From Bin87 sp034428455 (GTDB taxonomy: Bacteria > Chloroflexota > Dehalococcoidia > Lucifugimonadales > UBA3495), in assembly GCA_034428455.1 (NCBI GenBank), contig DAOUHZ010000023.1, positions 1 to 57,962 of the forward strand: DNA of 57,962 nucleotides, in the 5' to 3' direction. Below, in pieces: positions 1 to 8,350 of this stretch (positions are counted from its first letter, which is position 1; each line of letters opens with the position of its first letter). The notes beneath the pieces are model-generated. The model did not search any database and was not told the DNA's origin. It saw only the letters and a program-made list of their open reading frames with translations. Both the position numbers and the translations under genes were made by a program.

Positions 1-86
1 CGAGGGAGTCGAACCCACCTACCCCGCTCGTCACGAGGCATAACGGATTTGAAGTCCGCAAGAGCCACCGGGCCCCATCCACTCCC
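1..86 (-). tRNA. selC: tRNA-Sec (UCA), 3' end cut by window edge
   Basis: Read on the minus strand, the anticodon arm is GCGGA-CTTCAAA-TCCGT, giving anticodon UCA, the reading of UGA as selenocysteine. The D stem is six pairs (GGGGCC/GGCTCT), there is a long variable arm (CTCG-TGA-CGAG), and the T loop contains TTCGACT; the six-pair D stem with a long variable arm is typical of bacterial tRNA-Sec and not of an ordinary UCA suppressor. The acceptor 5' strand begins GGGAGTGG at 86; its 3' partner and any CCA lie before base 1. The gene begins 12 bases after the thioredoxin stop codon on the same strand, so it is probably co-transcribed with trxA. Confidence 0.93.
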
Positions 87-98
87 GCGAATCGGCGC

Positions 99-428
99 TT
101 AGCTCTCCAGCACCGCGTCGATCTTCCGCTTCAGCGCCGGCTTGGGCTGCGCGCCCACCACCTGGTCCACCGGCTGGCCGTTCTTGAAGAAGATCAGCGC
201 CGGGATGCTGCGGATGCCGTACTGCGCCGCGATCTCGGGCGCGTTGTCCACGTCCAGCTTGGCGACGTTCAGCTTGCCTTCGTACTCCAGCGCCAGGTCG
301 TGCACGGCGGGAGCGATCATCTTGCAGGGCCCGCACCATTCCGCCCAGAAGTCCACCATCACCGGCAGATCCGAGTCCATCACGTTGCTTTGCCAGTTTG
401 CTCCATTCACTTCGATAGGTTCGGGCAT
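99..428 (-). CDS. trxA: Thioredoxin
   Basis: A 109-residue cytoplasmic thioredoxin, the normal family length, with the redox motif WCGPC in the context DFWAEWCGPCKMIAP and the conserved cis-proline segment IRSIPALIFF. It reduces protein disulfides and would itself be reduced either by an NADPH thioredoxin reductase (none in this window) or by the ferredoxin-thioredoxin reductase at 4172-4597. The frame is open nine codons further upstream, but GGAGG at 436-440 sits seven bases before the ATG at 428, so I choose that start. The stop codon lies 12 bases from the tRNA-Sec gene, suggesting a trxA-selC transcript. Confidence 0.95.
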   Translation of the reverse strand: MPEPIEVNGANWQSNVMDSDLPVMVDFWAEWCGPCKMIAPAVHDLALEYEGKLNVAKLDVDNAPEIAAQYGIRSIPALIFFKNGQPVDQVVGAQPKPALKRKIDAVLES

Positions 429-513
429 CTCTGTTCCTCCAGGATAGGCACTCATTGGCCGCCCGCCACGGGGACACCAAACGTCCGCGCTCGGCGACCG
501 GGATGGTATCCAT

Positions 514-544
514 ATTATACAGGGGCGGCAGACCGGTCAATCAA
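514..544 (-). promoter_or_regulatory. Candidate sigma70 promoter for trxA-selC
   Basis: On the minus strand a perfect TATAAT (514-519) is preceded by TTGACC (535-540, 15-base spacer) overlapping TTGATT (539-544, 19-base spacer). The -10 is convincing; which -35 is used is unclear. It would start a transcript about 80 bases before the trxA start codon. Confidence 0.5.
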
Positions 545-626
545 GCCCGCCCGCGCGCCGCGAACCGGCGCATCGCCATACCCGATGCCAAACCCATGCT
601 GACCGGGCGGTGTTACTATATCCAGC

Positions 627-2489
627 ATGACTACCGCAACCTCCACCGACACGACCCAGCACTTGCAACGCGGCGATGTCGTCGAGCTCGACCTCCATGC
701 GTGGGGCCGCCTGGGCGAGGCCATGGCCAGGCACTCCGGGTGGGATATCTTCGTGTTCGGCGGCATACCCGGCGAGCGGGTCGAGGCCGAGATCGTGGCC
801 GTGCGCCGGAAATACGTCGCTGCGCAGGTCACGCGGGTGATACGCCCTTCGCCGGCCCGGGTCGAACCGCCGTGCCAGTATTTCGGCCAATGCACCGGCT
901 GCCAGTGGCAGCACGTTGACTACGCGGAACAGTTGGCTGCGAAAACCGAGATCGTGCGGGACGCTCTGGAGCGAATTGGCAATTTCCATGCGCCCGTAGT
1001 GCAGCCGGCCATGGCGTCTCCACGCCGTTTCCATTACCGGAACCACGCCCGATTCAACATCTGGCGCGAAAGCGGCGCCCTGGGATTCACTCACCGCGAG
1101 CGCCGGTGCTTCGTGCGCATCGACCGCTGCCTGCTGATGCACGACGGCATCAACGACATTCTCGCCGAGTTGCAGGGGCGCGCCGCGGAGACCTCGCAGC
1201 TGGCCATCCGCTGCTCACCCGATACCGGCGACTACTTGGTCCAGCCGACCTTAAAGAACCCTGAAATCGAGATTACTACCGGCCAGAAAACTTACCGAGA
1301 GTCCGTCGCCGGCCAGGAGTTCCGGGTGGCATCCCCGTCCTTCTTCCAGGTCAACGTGTGGCAGGCGGCCCGTCTCGCGGAGTTGGTCAAGGACGCCCTC
1401 AAACTGACTGGTGATGAGACCGTCGTTGATGCTTACGCTGGCGTCGGCACTTTCGCCGTGCTGCTTTCGCCTCATGCGGCTCGGATCATCGCGGTGGAAG
1501 AATCCACGGCCGCCATCGCCGATGCCACGGAGAACGCTGCCAGTTTGCCCAACGTCCAACTGGTCACCGGAAAGGTGGAAGACGTTCTCCCCGGCTTGGA
1601 CGTGACGCCCGACGCCGTTATCCTGGACCCTTCCCGTTCCGGATGCCAGCCTGCCGTTCTGGAAACCCTCCTCACCCAGCGACCCAACCGCATCGCCTAT
1701 GTCTCCTGCAACCCGGAATCCCTGGCCCGGGATCTTCGCACACTGAGCCAGGGCTATCGGATTCAATCGGTGCAGCCGGTGGACATGTTCCCCCAAACGC
1801 ATCATGTGGAATGCGTCGCAACCCTGGTCGCCAAGCCGGAGGCTGTCGAGATCGTTCTGGCGTCGGCCTCTCCCCGTCGTCGGGAACTGCTGTCGGGTTT
1901 GGGCATCGACTTCCGCATCGCGCCGGCCGGAATACTGGAAGAGCAGCAACCCGACGAGACCCCTGAGCAGATGGTTCGCCGGCTGTCCCGCGAGAAAGCC
2001 CTGGCGGTTGCCAAAGCGGAGTCGCCAGCTGCTGGCTACTACGTCGCTGCCGACAGCACCGTTGTCCTCGATGGCGAGTCCATCGCCAAGCCGGCGGATG
2101 CGGAAGAGGCCCGATCCATGCTCCGCCGCCTGCGCGGGACGACTCACCAAGTGATCACCGGCTTCACCGTCTACGATGCGGCAACCGGCCGTTGCCTCAC
2201 CGACGCCAACGCCGCCGACGTCCAGATGCGCGACTTCACCGACGCCGAGATGGAACAGTCCATCTCCAGCGGCACCCCCATGGACAAAGCCGGCGCCTAC
2301 GCCATTCAGGATAAGGACTTCAGGCCCGCCTCACTGCTTTCGGGTTGCTACTCCAATGTGATGGGGCTGCCCGCGTGCAGGATCGTCGATACCCTGGCCG
2401 AATTGGGATGTCCGCTGCCGGATCTGGCGGCCATGGCCGTTCCCGATGGTTGCACGGGTTCCTGCTCCCTGCGCTCGCCGTCCCACTGA
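627..2489 (+). CDS. 23S rRNA (uracil-5-)-methyltransferase fused to Maf nucleotide pyrophosphatase
   Basis: A 620-residue two-enzyme fusion. Residues about 10-70 form a TRAM RNA-binding domain. Cysteines 83, 89 and 92, with one near 180, match the iron-sulfur ligands of RlmD-type enzymes. The SAM site is VVDAYAGVGTF near 266 and the nucleophile is Cys361 in YVSCNPESL. From about residue 408 the chain becomes a complete Maf/YhdE domain, with LASASPRRRELL, the acidic AADSTVVLDG and DKAGAYAIQDK. The first half would make m5U in rRNA (RlmD/TrmA family); Maf domains hydrolyse nucleoside triphosphates, often modified ones. I see no stop or frameshift at the junction. There is no good ribosome-binding site before the ATG; TACTAT lies only 12 bases upstream. 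Confidence 0.9.
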   Translation: MTTATSTDTTQHLQRGDVVELDLHAWGRLGEAMARHSGWDIFVFGGIPGERVEAEIVAVRRKYVAAQVTRVIRPSPARVEPPCQYFGQCTGCQWQHVDYAEQLAAKTEIVRDALERIGNFHAPVVQPAMASPRRFHYRNHARFNIWRESGALGFTHRERRCFVRIDRCLLMHDGINDILAELQGRAAETSQLAIRCSPDTGDYLVQPTLKNPEIEITTGQKTYRESVAGQEFRVASPSFFQVNVWQAARLAELVKDALKLTGDETVVDAYAGVGTFAVLLSPHAARIIAVEESTAAIADATENAASLPNVQLVTGKVEDVLPGLDVTPDAVILDPSRSGCQPAVLETLLTQRPNRIAYVSCNPESLARDLRTLSQGYRIQSVQPVDMFPQTHHVECVATLVAKPEAVEIVLASASPRRRELLSGLGIDFRIAPAGILEEQQPDETPEQMVRRLSREKALAVAKAESPAAGYYVAADSTVVLDGESIAKPADAEEARSMLRRLRGTTHQVITGFTVYDAATGRCLTDANAADVQMRDFTDAEMEQSISSGTPMDKAGAYAIQDKDFRPASLLSGCYSNVMGLPACRIVDTLAELGCPLPDLAAMAVPDGCTGSCSLRSPSH

Positions 2490-2508
2490 TCTGGTCGGAC
2501 AATCTACC

Positions 2509-2820
2509 GTGAACTTTTTCGGCATCGGCACCCTGGAGTTGCTGGTCATCCTGCTCGTCGCCTTCATCGCCCTGGGCCCGGGCAAGACGGTTGAAGTCGC
2601 CCGCACCATCGGCAAGATGGCCCGCGAAGCCCGGCGCACCTTCACCGACATCATGGACGCCGCCTCGGTCGAAGAGCGCGGTGGATCTGCCAGGAACAAC
2701 CCCGGCCCCGCGAACCCGCCATCACCTCCCACTGACCCGGTGCCTCCGCCGCCGCACCTGGCAGCCCAGAGCGACGCTTCCGACAACCGCCCGGCGTCCC
2801 AACCTTCCGACCAGCGGTAA
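2509..2820 (+). CDS. Sec-independent translocase TatA/TatB-like subunit
   Basis: The start is taken as the GTG at 2509, which places the family's N-terminal membrane helix (NFFGIGTLELLVILLVAF) at the very beginning; the frame is open further upstream, but that part overlaps the preceding gene. After the helix come the hinge (ALGPGK) and an amphipathic helix, then a proline-rich acidic tail, 103 residues in all. TatA/B proteins form the pore or the receptor module of the twin-arginine system, which exports folded proteins across the cytoplasmic membrane. It starts 20 bases after the rRNA methyltransferase fusion and nine bases before tatC. Length and the long tail favour a TatB-like role, but TatA and TatB are hard to separate by eye. 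Confidence 0.82.
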   Translation: MNFFGIGTLELLVILLVAFIALGPGKTVEVARTIGKMAREARRTFTDIMDAASVEERGGSARNNPGPANPPSPPTDPVPPPPHLAAQSDASDNRPASQPSDQR

Positions 2821-2829
2821 GGCTGCCCG

Positions 2830-3666
2830 ATGAGCCAGTCGATGCCGTTGCGGGAGCATTTCCGCGAACTGCGTTCCCGCGCCCTGGTCTGCGTGATCGC
2901 CCTGCTCATCGGCACGGCGGTCTGCTTCTACTTCTACGAGGAAATCTACGCGGTTCTCCTCTGGCCGGCCCGGCACGCCGCCACCACCGGCACCGTCAAC
3001 CCCCTCCGTTTTTACCAGGACTTCAACTTTGGCATATTCCGGCCAGCCGAACCGACCGACGCCGCCACCGAATTCAGGCCCGTTCGCACCGAGATCACCG
3101 AGTTTTTGAGCATCACCGTCCGGGTCTCGCTCTTGGGCGGCTTCGTTTTGGCCCTGCCCGTAATCCTCTATAACGCGATCCGATTCGTCGCGCCCGGACT
3201 GACGCCCCGCGAGCGCAAAATCCTCTTCTCGTTCTTGCCCGCCGCTTTGCTGGCTTTCGTCTCGGGCATGGCTTTCGGCTATTTCGTGATGATCCCGCCG
3301 GCCTTGAGCTTTCTCATCGGCTTTGGGAGCGAGGTCGCCGACCCCCTCATTCGGATCAGCAACCTCGTCAACATCATGATCCGCCTGCTGTTCTGGCTGG
3401 GGTTGTCCTTTGAGACGCCCCTAGTCATGTACGTTCTCGCCGTGCTGGGCGTGGTCAACGCCCGAACCTTCGCCCGCTTTCGCAGGTTTTGGCTGGTCGC
3501 CGCCTTCGTGATCGCCGCCGCGATCACGCCCACCATCGACCCGTTGAACCAGGCCATCGTAGCTGGGCCGCTGATAGTGCTGTACGAGGTCGGCGTTCTC
3601 CTGGCTCGTTTGGCCGGCCGCCGTTCCCAGTCCGCGCTCAACGCCGAACCCGCCGCTACCGAATAA
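2830..3666 (+). CDS. tatC: Sec-independent protein translocase TatC
   Basis: A 278-residue polytopic membrane protein beginning MSQSMPLREHFRELRSR, the conserved cytosolic N-terminus of TatC that helps recognise twin-arginine signals. It has six hydrophobic segments and the family signature FGLSFETP-like (LGLSFETPLVMYVL, about residues 192-205). It is the receptor core of the Tat machinery and works with the TatA-type proteins on both sides of it here. The insert after the first membrane helix (residues 50-95) is somewhat long, as is common in Chloroflexota-like TatC proteins. It ends next to a convergent terminator. Confidence 0.96.
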   Translation: MSQSMPLREHFRELRSRALVCVIALLIGTAVCFYFYEEIYAVLLWPARHAATTGTVNPLRFYQDFNFGIFRPAEPTDAATEFRPVRTEITEFLSITVRVSLLGGFVLALPVILYNAIRFVAPGLTPRERKILFSFLPAALLAFVSGMAFGYFVMIPPALSFLIGFGSEVADPLIRISNLVNIMIRLLFWLGLSFETPLVMYVLAVLGVVNARTFARFRRFWLVAAFVIAAAITPTIDPLNQAIVAGPLIVLYEVGVLLARLAGRRSQSALNAEPAATE

Positions 3667-3674
3667 CAACCAAA

Positions 3675-3699
3675 ACGGGCCCGCGAGACGCGAGCCCGT
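3675..3699. terminator. Convergent terminator between tatC and tatA
   Basis: ACGGGC(3675-3680)...GCCCGT(3694-3699) encloses a second CGCG pairing, giving a strong hairpin. Read on the minus strand it is followed by TTTTGG, so it fits an intrinsic terminator for the minus-strand tatA best; on the plus strand the T-tract is weak. Confidence 0.6.
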
Positions 3700-3725
3700 C
3701 GTAAGGTGGTCTTTCGGTCAGAGCG

Positions 3726-3923
3726 TCAGGACCGCTGCTCTTCTGACGGTGCGTTTCGATCCGTCGCCGGCTTTTCGTCTTCGCCGGTGACCGACGACTT
3801 GAACGACCTGATCCCCTTTCCCAGTGCCGAACCAACGCCCGGCAACCTCGATGCGCCGAATATCAGCAGCACCACCAAAAGGATCAGAAGTAGTTCGGTC
3901 AGGCCAAGTCCCGCAATGCGCAT
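3726..3923 (-). CDS. tatA: Sec-independent translocase subunit TatA
   Basis: A 65-residue protein with one N-terminal helix (LTELLLILLVVLLIF), the TatA hinge FGASRLP, an amphipathic helix (VGSALGKGIRSFKSS) and a charged tail, exactly the TatA plan. The start is set at ATG 3923, behind a GGAG-containing purine stretch; the frame is open ten codons further upstream. It converges on tatC rather than lying in the same operon, so the Tat complex here is expressed from at least two transcripts. Confidence 0.92.
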   Translation of the reverse strand: MRIAGLGLTELLLILLVVLLIFGASRLPGVGSALGKGIRSFKSSVTGEDEKPATDRNAPSEEQRS

Positions 3924-4055
3924 GTCGCTCCGTCTCCACGTAGGTGCGTTCATTCTATCAGAACGCCTGACGCCTCACCATTTTCAGGAGCCGCCGATCC
4001 GTAACTAACGGCGCGGTTCGGTCTTCGCCGGGCAACTTTGTGACAGGCAGCGCCC

Positions 4056-4083
4056 TTGACACCCGGGTAGTGCGTTGCAGAAT
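4056..4083 (+). promoter_or_regulatory. Candidate sigma70 promoter for the selenoprotein FTR
   Basis: A perfect TTGACA (4056-4061), a 16-base spacer and CAGAAT (4078-4083). It would leave a leader of about 80 bases, which contains an imperfect hairpin (CCGCCA 4120-4125 with TGGCGG 4139-4144) before the ribosome-binding site. Confidence 0.55.
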
Positions 4084-4171
4084 TCCGTTGATGGGAATAC
4101 CATTGAGCCACCAACCATACCGCCAACCCTGAATTGGCTGGCGGATCAACGAATTATCGAGGAGGACCCCA

Positions 4172-4597
<426 letters not shown>

Positions 4598-4640
4598 CCC
4601 GCCGGAAATACCCCTCCAACGGGTTCTATCCGTGGCAACC

Positions 4641-4670
4641 GGCCGTCCTCTCCTCGTGGAGGGGGCGGCC
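4641..4670. other. GC-rich hairpin after the FTR gene
   Basis: GGCCG (4641-4645) and TCCTC pair with GGAGG and CGGCC (4666-4670). No T-run follows, so it may slow transcription or stabilise the mRNA end rather than act as a classic terminator. Confidence 0.35.
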
Positions 4671-4689
4671 GATCTCGACTCGCCCCAAC

Positions 4690-4718
4690 TTGCCGCTGTC
4701 CGGTGCCGCCGCTATAAT
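4690..4718 (+). promoter_or_regulatory. Sigma70 promoter of the dehydrogenase-complex operon
   Basis: TTGCCG (4690-4695), a 17-base spacer and a perfect TATAAT (4713-4718), about 90 bases before the E3 start codon. Confidence 0.65.
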
Positions 4719-4806
4719 GCCACAGTCCGCGCGCAGCCCCGCCATGCCGTCGCAAGCCGAGAGCAAAGCGCCTTCGCCGGAACAATCCACCGATCCGGAC
4801 AGATAG

Positions 4807-6207
4807 ATGACGACCGTCTCGGAGTACGACGTAGCAGTAATTGGCGGCGGGCCCGGCGGCTATGTAGCCGGCATCCGAGCCGGTCAACTGGGCCTCAAAT
4901 CCTGCGTCATCGAAAAAGAAGCGCTGGGCGGCGTCTGCCTCAATTGGGGCTGCATCCCTTCTAAAGCCCTTCTCAAAAACGCCGAGATCGTTTCTTACGT
5001 CCACCGCGCCGACCAGTTCGGCCTGCAGTTCGACAACTTTCACGCCGACTACAGCGTGGCCATGAAGCGCAGCCGGCAGGTCGTGGACCGCATGACCCGC
5101 GGCGTCGATTTCCTCCTCCGCAAAAACGGTGTTGACAGCATCTCCGGAACCGCCCGCATCGTCGCGCCCAACGCAGTCGAGGTCACCGGCCCGGACGGAC
5201 AAACTTCCCGGATCTCCGCCCGCAACATCATCATCGCCACCGGAGCGCGACCCCGGAGCATCCCGCCCCTGCCGGTGGACGGCGAGCGCATCATCACCAG
5301 CCGCGAGAGCATCGTCGCCGAAGACGTGCCCGGTTCGATTGCCATCGTGGGCGGCGGAGCCATCGGCGTCGAGTTCGCCTATATCTACCGCATGTACGGC
5401 GCCGAGGTTACGGTCATTGAGCTGCTGCCCCATATCGTCCCCAACGAGGACGAGGAAATCTGCCAGCAGCTGGAGCGGGCTTTCAATCGCCACGGCATCA
5501 AGATGGTCACCGGGGCCGGCGTGACCAATGCCCAGGCCGATGCCAGCGGCGTGACCCTCACCATCGACAAGGATGGCGTCACCGAGACCGCCCGGTTCGA
5601 CAAGGTGCTGGTTGCCATCGGCGTCTTGCCCAACACCGAAAACCTCGGTCTCGAAGCCGTCGGCGTGGCAACCGAGAGGGGGTACGTCGTAATAGACGAC
5701 AAGATGGCGACCAACGTGCCCGGCATCTATGCCGTCGGCGACGTCACGGGCAAGCTGGCCCTGGCCCACGTCGCGTCTGCCCAGGCCGTAACCGCCGTGG
5801 AATCCATCGCCGGCGAGGAAACCCAGCCGCTGGACTACACCTTCATGCCCCGGGCCACCTACTGCCACCCCCAGGTCGCCTCCTTCGGGCTCACCGAGGC
5901 CCAGGCTATCGAGCAGGGCTACGAGGTCAAGATCGGCCGGTTCAACGTCCAGGCCAGCGGCAAGGCCGTCGCCATGGGTGAAAACGACGGCATGGTCAAA
6001 CTGGTCATCGACGCCAACTACGGCGAGGTGTTGGGCGGCCACATGTGCGGCCCCGAAGTCACCGAACTTTTGGCGGAGTTGCAGATGACCCACCTGCTGG
6101 AAGGCACCACTCTGGAACTGGGTTGGGCCGTCCACGCCCATCCCAGCGTCGCCGAGATGGTGCATGAAGCTGCCCTGGACGCCGAGGGCCGCGCCCTGCA
6201 CATGTAG
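4807..6207 (+). CDS. lpdA: Dihydrolipoyl dehydrogenase (E3)
   Basis: A 466-residue flavoprotein that reoxidises the dihydrolipoyl arm of 2-oxoacid dehydrogenase complexes, passing electrons to NAD+. Visible hallmarks are the FAD-binding VIGGGPGGYVAG near the start, the redox disulfide Cys44/Cys49 in GGVCLNWGCIPSK, a second dinucleotide fold (IVGGGAIGVEFA), the FAD-contacting IYAVGDVTG, and the C-terminal catalytic HAHPSVAEMVHEA with the His-Glu dyad. It is the first gene of a run E3-E1alpha-E1beta-E2, all on the same strand with short gaps, so it is probably dedicated to that complex. Confidence 0.96.
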   Translation: MTTVSEYDVAVIGGGPGGYVAGIRAGQLGLKSCVIEKEALGGVCLNWGCIPSKALLKNAEIVSYVHRADQFGLQFDNFHADYSVAMKRSRQVVDRMTRGVDFLLRKNGVDSISGTARIVAPNAVEVTGPDGQTSRISARNIIIATGARPRSIPPLPVDGERIITSRESIVAEDVPGSIAIVGGGAIGVEFAYIYRMYGAEVTVIELLPHIVPNEDEEICQQLERAFNRHGIKMVTGAGVTNAQADASGVTLTIDKDGVTETARFDKVLVAIGVLPNTENLGLEAVGVATERGYVVIDDKMATNVPGIYAVGDVTGKLALAHVASAQAVTAVESIAGEETQPLDYTFMPRATYCHPQVASFGLTEAQAIEQGYEVKIGRFNVQASGKAVAMGENDGMVKLVIDANYGEVLGGHMCGPEVTELLAELQMTHLLEGTTLELGWAVHAHPSVAEMVHEAALDAEGRALHM

Positions 6208-6220
6208 ACCGGCGCGCAAA

Positions 6221-6242
6221 CGCCGCCCGGACCCGGGCGGCG
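6221..6242. other. Intercistronic hairpin between lpdA and E1 alpha
   Basis: CGCCGCCCGG (6221-6230) is followed after two bases by its complement CCGGGCGGCG (6233-6242). There is no T-run; a role in mRNA stability or in setting expression ratios within the operon is the likeliest reading. Confidence 0.4.
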
Positions 6243-6269
6243 GCGCAAATCTGCCATTGAGGAAGGGAT

Positions 6270-7277
6270 ATGCTGAGAGCGGACGTCCCCGAACTTGACA
6301 AATCCGACCTGCTCGGTTTCTACCGTCAGATGAAGCTCATCCGTGAGTTTGAGCGAGAGTCGGAGCGGCAGTACACCCGAGGCAACATCAAGGGTTTCCT
6401 CCACGTCTACAACGGTGAGGAGGCCATCGCCGTCGGGGCCATCAACACCCTGCGTCCCGATGACTACATCGTGACCCATTATCGGGACCACGGCCAGGCC
6501 CTCGCCCGCGGGATGACCAGCAACGAGGTCATGGCTGAGCTCATGGGCAAGGTCACGGGATGCAGCAAGGGCAAGGGCGGCTCCATGCACCTGTTCAGTT
6601 CCGACCTGAATTTCATGGGCGGCTACGCCATCGTCGGCGGCCAGCTCTGCATCGCGGCCGGCATCGCCCTCGCCGTGCAGTACCGGGGCGATGACCAAGT
6701 GGTCCTGTGCTTCTTCGGCGACGGCGCGGTAAACGAGGGTGAGTTCCACGAGGCCATGAACCTCGCCGCCATCTGGAAGCTCCCCGTCATCTTCTTCTGT
6801 GAACATAACCTGTACGGCATGGGCGCTTCATCCAAGGAGACCCTCGTGATGTGGGACTCCCTGCACGAGATGGCCGCCGCCTACGGCATGTCCCGCTACG
6901 AAGTGGACGGTAACGACATCCTCGAAGTGCGTGGTTTGATGCAGAAGATCAACGCCGAAGTCCGCGCCGGCAGCGGGCCGGCTTTCGTCGTCGCCCGCAC
7001 CTACCGCCTGCGCGGCCACTCCGTAGCCGATCCCGCAAACTACCGCCCCGAGGACGAGGTCTCGTACTGGGCCGGCCAGGACCCTATACCGCGCTACCGC
7101 GATTGGCTTACCGACGAGGGCATCGCAACTGAGGAGGATTTCGACGAAATCGACGCCAGCGTCGACGAAGAGATCGTGGTGGCGGCGGAGTTCGGCGAAT
7201 CATCCGCCTGGCCCGAACCCGCTGACCTCTACGATCACGTCTACACCGACCGACCGACCGAAGGTATCCCCGCGTAA
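6270..7277 (+). CDS. Pyruvate/acetoin dehydrogenase-type E1 component, alpha subunit
   Basis: A 335-residue TPP-dependent subunit. The TPP/Mg motif is seen at about residues 149-180 (FGDGAVNEGEFHEAMNLAAIW ... CEHNLYGMG), and the phosphorylation-loop-like YRLRGHSVADPANYR at about 247. With the beta subunit it decarboxylates a 2-oxoacid (pyruvate most likely, acetoin possible) and acylates the lipoyl group of E2. SMHLFS in the substrate region is shared by pyruvate and acetoin enzymes, so the exact substrate stays open. GAGGAAGGG is the ribosome-binding site before the ATG. Next gene, 29 bases on, is the beta subunit. Confidence 0.93.
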   Translation: MLRADVPELDKSDLLGFYRQMKLIREFERESERQYTRGNIKGFLHVYNGEEAIAVGAINTLRPDDYIVTHYRDHGQALARGMTSNEVMAELMGKVTGCSKGKGGSMHLFSSDLNFMGGYAIVGGQLCIAAGIALAVQYRGDDQVVLCFFGDGAVNEGEFHEAMNLAAIWKLPVIFFCEHNLYGMGASSKETLVMWDSLHEMAAAYGMSRYEVDGNDILEVRGLMQKINAEVRAGSGPAFVVARTYRLRGHSVADPANYRPEDEVSYWAGQDPIPRYRDWLTDEGIATEEDFDEIDASVDEEIVVAAEFGESSAWPEPADLYDHVYTDRPTEGIPA

Positions 7278-7306
7278 CACGACCACGCCAGTCGAGAGGA
7301 ACCATC

Positions 7307-8290
7307 ATGCCGGTCATTACCTATCGCGACGCCGTATCCTCAGTTCTCCGCGAGGCCCTGGATCAGGACGAGCGCGTCTTCCTGATGGGGGAGGACATCG
7401 GACCCTACGGCGGCGCCTTCGCCGTCACTAAGGGCTTCTGGGAGCAGTACGGCAAGAAACGCATCAAAGACTCTCCCCTGGCCGAATCGGTAATAGTAGG
7501 CGCCGGCGTGGGCGCGGCCATGGCCGGCCTGCGGCCCGTCGTCGAGCTGATGACCATCAACTTCAGCCTCTTGGCCATGGACCAGATCGTGAACCACGCC
7601 GCCAAGATTCGGTACATGTCCGGCGGCCAGTTCTCGATCCCCCTGATGATCCGTACCGTGACCGGCGCCGGCGCCTCCGTAGGAGCGACCCATTCCCAGT
7701 CCTTCGAGGGCTGGTACGCGTCCGTGCCGGGCCTCACCGTCGTCACTCCCTCAACCCCCCGGGACGTTATCGGTCTGTTCCGCTCCTGCCGCGAACTCAA
7801 CGACCCGGTCATGTTCGTGGAGCACATCCTGCTTTACGGCACCCGTGGCGAGGCTCCTGACACCGGCGACTTCCGCATCCCCATCGGCCAGGCCGGCATC
7901 ACGCGCACCGGCGGCGACATAACGCTCTGCGGCTATTCCCGCATGGCGCTGGTCGCCCAGCAGGCGGCCGACATCCTCGCCCGCGAGGGCATCGAGGCCG
8001 ACGTGATCGACCTGCGTTGCCTGCGTCCGCTGGACATGGAAACCGTCGTGTCCTCGGTCAAGAAAACCCACCGCGCCCTCATGGTCGAGGAAACCCCCCG
8101 CCTGGGCGGTTTCGCCGGCGAATTGGTCTCCCAGGTGCAGGAAGAAGCTTTCGAGTACCTGGATGCCCCGGTGGGCCGCGTCGCCGGCGCCGAAGTGCCG
8201 ATACCCTATTCCTTCCCACTGGAGCAGATGGCCATCCCCAGCGCGGAAACGGTCGCCGCCGCCGCGCGCAAGCTGGTCAACGGCTCCTGA
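7307..8290 (+). CDS. Pyruvate/acetoin dehydrogenase-type E1 component, beta subunit
   Basis: A 327-residue transketolase-fold partner of the E1 alpha subunit. The N-terminal YRDAVSSVLREALDQDERVFLMGEDIG and the PLAESVIVGAGVGAAMAGLRPVVE segment are typical of PdhB/AcoB, as is the C-terminal domain from about residue 200 (DVIDLRCLRPLDMETVVSSV). It supplies half of the TPP site at the heterodimer interface. AGGA lies before the ATG. Gene order and the short gaps (29 and 60 bases) show it belongs to one operon with E1 alpha and E2. Confidence 0.94.
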   Translation: MPVITYRDAVSSVLREALDQDERVFLMGEDIGPYGGAFAVTKGFWEQYGKKRIKDSPLAESVIVGAGVGAAMAGLRPVVELMTINFSLLAMDQIVNHAAKIRYMSGGQFSIPLMIRTVTGAGASVGATHSQSFEGWYASVPGLTVVTPSTPRDVIGLFRSCRELNDPVMFVEHILLYGTRGEAPDTGDFRIPIGQAGITRTGGDITLCGYSRMALVAQQAADILAREGIEADVIDLRCLRPLDMETVVSSVKKTHRALMVEETPRLGGFAGELVSQVQEEAFEYLDAPVGRVAGAEVPIPYSFPLEQMAIPSAETVAAAARKLVNGS

Positions 8291-8350
8291 GCCTGCGAAA
8301 CGGCGCCCGCCCGTCGTTACCCCCACACCCGACAACCACAGGAGAACATC

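Noticed and set aside
2487..2511. Another possible selenocysteine UGA at the end of the methyltransferase-Maf gene
   Set aside because: The sequence after that TGA has no family match and the next gene starts 20 bases on; an ordinary stop.
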